Positions 60,267 through 64,000 of a stretch of DNA of 64,000 nucleotides are shown here, in pieces. The position numbers and the translations under genes are program-made. A model generated the notes under the pieces. That model saw nothing but the letters and a program-made list of their open reading frames with translations. It was not told where the DNA came from and did not search any database. This DNA comes from Liolophura sinensis (taxonomy: Eukaryota; Mollusca; Polyplacophora; Chitonida; Chitonidae), in contig NC_088300.1 in NCBI RefSeq assembly GCF_032854445.1, positions 47,964,984 through 48,028,983 of the forward strand, written 5' to 3'. Position 1 is the first letter of the stretch, and every line of letters begins with the position of its first letter.

Positions 60267-61508
60267 TACACTTTTCAGCCAATTTTAAGCAATCCAGCTT
60301 CAAATATTTAGTTTGGTAATCAAAGGAGATCAAAGTTTTGGGCTTTTTCCATCCACTAAAACATGAACAATGGACAGAAGCCAAAAAAAGACTTCGTTAA
60401 CAGACAATAACTTCATATTCATTAATTGGTCAGAAAAAGAAAAATTAAAAAAACCAATGAAGCAATATCAGGACTTCAATTCGGTCAGTTCACATGCACA
60501 TTTACATGAAACAAAGACACACATATTATACTTAAAAATATTAATGTACATGTACTTCAAAGTTGCAACTGATACATGCGTATCAAGTAAACTGAAAAAA
60601 CCTACATAGGATGTCATGGAGTGGAGGGTCATAGATCCAACATGACCAACATAAATAGCACAGGGAGACTAAAACAATGGTATATTTTTCTCAGATGGAG
60701 AATATATTAAAAGTAATGAACACGGTCATCATCGACAATATGTTTGCTGGGGGTAATCCAACCAACAATCCAAAAATGGAACTTTAAGTTTTTATTATTA
60801 AAAAAAATTTCCTCCAAACCTAGTCTAATTTTTCTGACAGGGTTGCGTTACTCCTGACAAAGACTGTTTTAGGGATTGTAATTTTACATAATCATGTTAC
60901 TCACCCTTAGATACATGTGGCTCCTTCTGTTGAATACCTAAGTAAAGTACAAAATCTTGGCAATATTTGTGAGTGCAGAAAAGTTTCAAATGTTTCAAAT
61001 CTCTTCTTACTATATGACCTACATGTATGTGCCTGTTTTAACAAATCTGACATAAAAATATTTTAATACTTAACAAAAAGCTAAAATTTTAACAGGTTAA
61101 GGACAGTCCAATGAAAATCTGTGTTAAAGCTCAAGGTTACCAGTAATACGACTACACATACATGCATTAATAAATCATGCATGTAAGTTTGACCGACCGA
61201 TATCATCTTTATGCTGGGAGCATACTACTCATTAAGACAAATGTGTATATGCTTCACTCACTTAGGCATCATCATATTGCACTGTTAAAACAATTTAGAA
61301 CAGGTAATTTCAAGTAATGTTTAAAATTAGAAATTAGCCTGTACCAGTGACGAACCAAAAAACTCGCTCAACCTCTAACACATTATGCTACAAAAGCAAC
61401 TTCACAAAATGGCATAAGATTTTAAACTGTTCAGTGATCGAGACATCATGGAAGAGTCTGTAATTAAGCAGGTGAGGAAACATTTAAGTAAACAATTCTT
61501 GTCAGTCA
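60267..61508. other. Downstream region of the TMEM53-like gene
   Basis: This probably includes its 3' UTR on minus. No other gene was recognised. Confidence 0.4.
60791..60796 (-). terminator. Candidate polyadenylation signal AATAAA
   Basis: The plus strand reads TTTATT here, which is AATAAA on the minus strand, about 710 nt after the stop codon of the TMEM53-like gene. A weaker ATTAAA lies closer, at 61072-61077. Such hexamers are common by chance in AT-rich DNA, so this is tentative. Confidence 0.2.
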
Positions 61509-63246
61509 TTACTGTTTTATGGAGATAGCCTCTTGTTTGCAAAAAGCTAAGAGTCCAATTTCTTCTAAAAAATTCATCAGAACTTCAATATACTCTTCTC
61601 GATACAAGTGCATGTGGCCTACGTGTATGCTATCTTCCCATCGCTTCCAACGCAAGTGAATTCCTTTAGCCATCCATTTCTCCATCACAGCCTCTATGGC
61701 CCCTGGAACCCCAACCTGGTCGGCTTTTGAGTACAGCATCAGTGTTGGGGTTCGCAAATCATTATTGTGGAAAGCTGCAGAAGACGCCTCATAATGCTTG
61801 GTGACCTGTTCATAGAACAGCTTCAGGTAAGCTTTCAGGCTGTTCCTGATGGATGCCTGTACAACTGGATTAGAAGACAGGACCCTAGCGAAACCATCAG
61901 GGATACCCTGGATGTCAACAGGACTGTCGAAAACTTGCCCGATCAACCGCTCCCGAAATGATGCGTATTTCTCCGGCATCTGTTGGACTTTGAATAGAAG
62001 TTCTCCATAGAGATAGCCACCAACCGAAAACCCATGAACAAGTACCGGCTGTTTCCTGTGACGCTCAAACTCCACATAATTTAGCACGCGCTGAGCAAGA
62101 CGCTGAGCGACCTTAGGCCTTAACACCTGGTTCGGCTGCACTCTAATGTTCAAAACGTCGCATCCTTTGTTCAAGTATAAGTCACCAAATTTGTTCAAGT
62201 GCCTGGCTTTTACCATCATCCACCCATACAGTATAACAAGCGGCCGATTGGTAGGCTCGCTTGTGATTGGTGCCGGACTTCTCAGTTCTAAATTTTTATC
62301 AATCTGCTCAGTGTGTATGCCTGAACTGCTGGAAGCCAGCTGCTTCACAACTCCACGCATGAAACTCTGTGAATTAAAAAGCAAAATTCTGTGTCATGTC
62401 TTACAAAGAAAATTCTTGTAAAAAAATAGTACATCCATCAGTTTCAATTTCCTTGCTAAGAACTGAAATTTATAATAATATTCATAATGATAATATAAAC
62501 ATTTTGTGATCAAAAGAAACAAGTAAATACATATACTTTTGGCAGCCATACTGGAGTAAATCAGTACCCTACCAGTACAAGCCATATTCTTAAGTCCTCC
62601 AACCGTGGCAGACAAGCAACTTTTACACAGCTAGTGTGATAAGGTCATATAAAAACTCATAGGAGCAGGGGATAATGGACATTTTGAGTGCTTGGCCACT
62701 CATGTCTAGCGCCTGATCTGCTTTACACAGTCTGCGATTGTTCTGACTTTAGGTTGGGCTAAATTGTGTCAAACCTAACGCCAGCAATCGCGAACTATGG
62801 TTTACAAAATTTTATCAGCACAGCAGAACAATTGCTAACTTATCAATTTTATTTACAACATGGGTAGCATAAGCCTTGAAATAAAAAGCACTTTTTATTA
62901 ATTCCTTTTTTTTTTTTTTTGGTAAATTACAATAAATTAAAGACAAAGCGATATGTAATTTGTACTGTAATGAGTGTGGCTTTTCCTCACTCTCATGCGC
63001 TACAAAAGGCTTTAACTGATACTATTACGGGGTAGGTAGTAAGAAAAAAATAAATCAATGGAAAAATTTTCCCATCTTTTTCACCTCATCACAGTAGTGT
63101 CCACCCCACGTGTCAACAACAACATCAACACGACGATACGACGTGCACTTGATACCATCGTATTAAAATGACATGCTAAGAGACCAAAATCTTCTTACCG
63201 TTCCGCAACGGAACCCTTGAATCCTTCCCACTATTAAAGTAGCCAT
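61509..63246 (-). CDS. TMEM53 / DUF829-family alpha/beta-hydrolase-like protein, two exons
   Basis: The coding sequence joins exon 1 (63246-63199, peptide MATLIVGRIQGFRCGT) to exon 2 (62366-61509, ending in TAA), giving 301 residues. The donor ACG|gtaaga and the acceptor ttctgctttttaattcacag-type site (tract ends ttaattcacag) are both phase 0. The ATG has A at -3 and G at +4, and an in-frame TAA lies 12 codons upstream. Visible motifs are a first strand PLVILYGW (58-65), the nucleophile elbow HGFSVGG (127-133, Ser130), YSKAD with acid Asp232, and SIHVGH (262-267, His264 or His267). This order matches the Ser-Asp-His layout of DUF829/TMEM53 proteins, for which human TMEM53 is about 277 residues. 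Human TMEM53 is associated with the nuclear envelope, but I see no convincing membrane segment here. The arginine-bearing, acid-free first 33 residues could be a mitochondrial presequence; that is inference. Substrate is unknown. Family assignment is fairly sure; orthology to TMEM53 itself is not. Confidence 0.88.
62367..63198 (-). other. Intron of the TMEM53-like gene
   Basis: This is an 832-bp GT-AG intron read on the minus strand. The donor is gtaagaag and the acceptor is a T-rich tract ending in CAG. It contains a poly-T run near 62908-62922 (plus strand) and otherwise nothing recognised. An open frame runs six codons past the acceptor into the intron. That upstream ATG is probably not used, because exon 1 supplies a phase-matched start. 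Confidence 0.8.
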
Positions 63247-63520
63247 AATCCCCCGCGAGGTAAAGTATTTCTGAAACAGTGGTTAAATGTTCTATCTAGT
63301 ATTTGGCTCCTGGTCCCATTTTCCGACATAAATTAGGTGACCCGGTTTACGAATGGCTGATCAGCCGATAGACGCGTACGTTTCCTCGACAGTGTATATC
63401 GCGGTGGAAAAGTACGAGTCACACACATTCTCCTTTTAGTACAGCAAATCTGTAGAATTACCTCTGCCGCGGATATCGCGCAAGACTGTGTCACTGGAGC
63501 ATGACCCGTTTACCGAGTAA
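63247..63520 (-). promoter_or_regulatory. Possible promoter / 5' UTR of the TMEM53-like gene
   Basis: This stretch lies directly upstream of the minus-strand ATG and carries clearly more CpG dinucleotides than the surrounding AT-rich DNA, for example around 63371-63405 and 63467-63482. No convincing TATA box was found. The call rests on position and CpG content only. Confidence 0.35.
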
Positions 63521-64000
63521 GGGTTATCGCTTTAGGATGGCGTACATGTGCTCTAACAACTTGTCAGTTTCTTATCATGTGAAAAATTATATAGTTTAGA
63601 TTACATGTTGACAGGATCTAGTAAATATAAGAGCGCAGCCTGTTGGCCTGGGGGATATGATGGTCACACGGCTGGTGCATGGTGTACTGAATACTGACGC
63701 GTAACAAAGGAACAGTCTAATGTGGATGTTACACGACCTCAAATTTGTTATAAACTGATACAAATCATTCCTCACGCCTACACAGCAGACGAGTATTCTG
63801 TAAAGCATTCTGAATTCAGTACAAATGACACTGTCCATCTCTCACCAAAAGTTAGAGAAAATCGCACGTGTGACACAAGGGGAGACAACTGTGGGAGACC
63901 TATGAACAGTATTATTATACATACGTGGCCTGTGACTTCCACATGCAGGCAGTACTTCCAGCAGCAGAACCTTCATTACTACTATCTCTAAATGTAGAAT
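63521..64000. other. Right edge, unassigned
   Basis: No recognised gene. Overlapping open frames at 63596-63838 minus and 63722-63991 plus lack known motifs. AAGGGGAGACAACT at about 63878-63891 resembles, in reverse, the motif near 54.8 kb. Confidence 0.35.

Noticed and set aside
62367-62384. Start of the TMEM53-like protein at the ATG just upstream of the exon 2 boundary
   Set aside because: Those six codons lie in a clear intron end (T-rich tract plus CAG), and exon 1 provides a phase-matched start with a donor site.

Overview
This window is nuclear DNA from a metazoan, most likely a mollusc (bivalve or abalone-like gastropod). It is AT-rich and gene-poor. It is crowded with tRNA-derived SINEs of a type familiar to me from molluscan genomes, with a tail containing GGCGTAAAACACCAATCA followed by (AAAT)n. 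The one gene recognised has a conventional GT-AG intron. I saw no operons, phage genes, CRISPR array, reverse transcriptase or transposase. The species assignment is from memory of repeat types and is not proven by the sequence.

Layout. 1-5 kb is non-coding with one full-length SINE and one degraded SINE. 5.6-6.7 kb holds two small minisatellites (about 71 bp and about 28 bp units). A 200-N assembly gap lies at 7715-7914. 8.1-9.3 kb has a SINE, with a clean 12-bp target-site duplication, inserted into a degenerate 45-bp repeat. 9-25 kb is intergenic DNA sprinkled with SINE pieces. 25-33 kb is rich in simple and minisatellite repeats (ACAG, TA, 37-bp, 72-bp, 44-bp, 76-bp and about 50-bp units). 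36.4-38.6 kb is a 39-bp minisatellite interrupted by a second SINE family. 45.1-54.4 kb is a giant array of about 9.2 kb built from one 27-28-bp monomer in three successive sequence states, the first organised as an 83-bp trimer. 54.4-60.3 kb is intergenic with SINEs, a MITE and perfect hairpins.

The only protein-coding gene supported is on the minus strand at 61509-63246. It is a two-exon TMEM53/DUF829-family alpha/beta-hydrolase-like protein of 301 residues. A clear acceptor and donor join in phase 0, and a CpG-containing upstream region is a possible promoter. A possible splice acceptor at the extreme left edge may mark the last exon of a neighbouring gene.

The most interesting signals are these. 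(1) Several very short insertions (27-51 bp) consist only of the 3' end of a SINE, yet each is flanked by its own direct repeat, as expected if reverse transcription stopped almost at once. (2) The giant 28-bp-monomer array has layered 83-bp and 221-bp higher-order structure. (3) A dispersed repeat is present at 19.4 kb and in two inverted copies near 43 kb. (4) Two fold-back elements look like MITEs. The many long open frames inside the arrays follow from repeat composition or a unit length divisible by three; I do not consider them genes.
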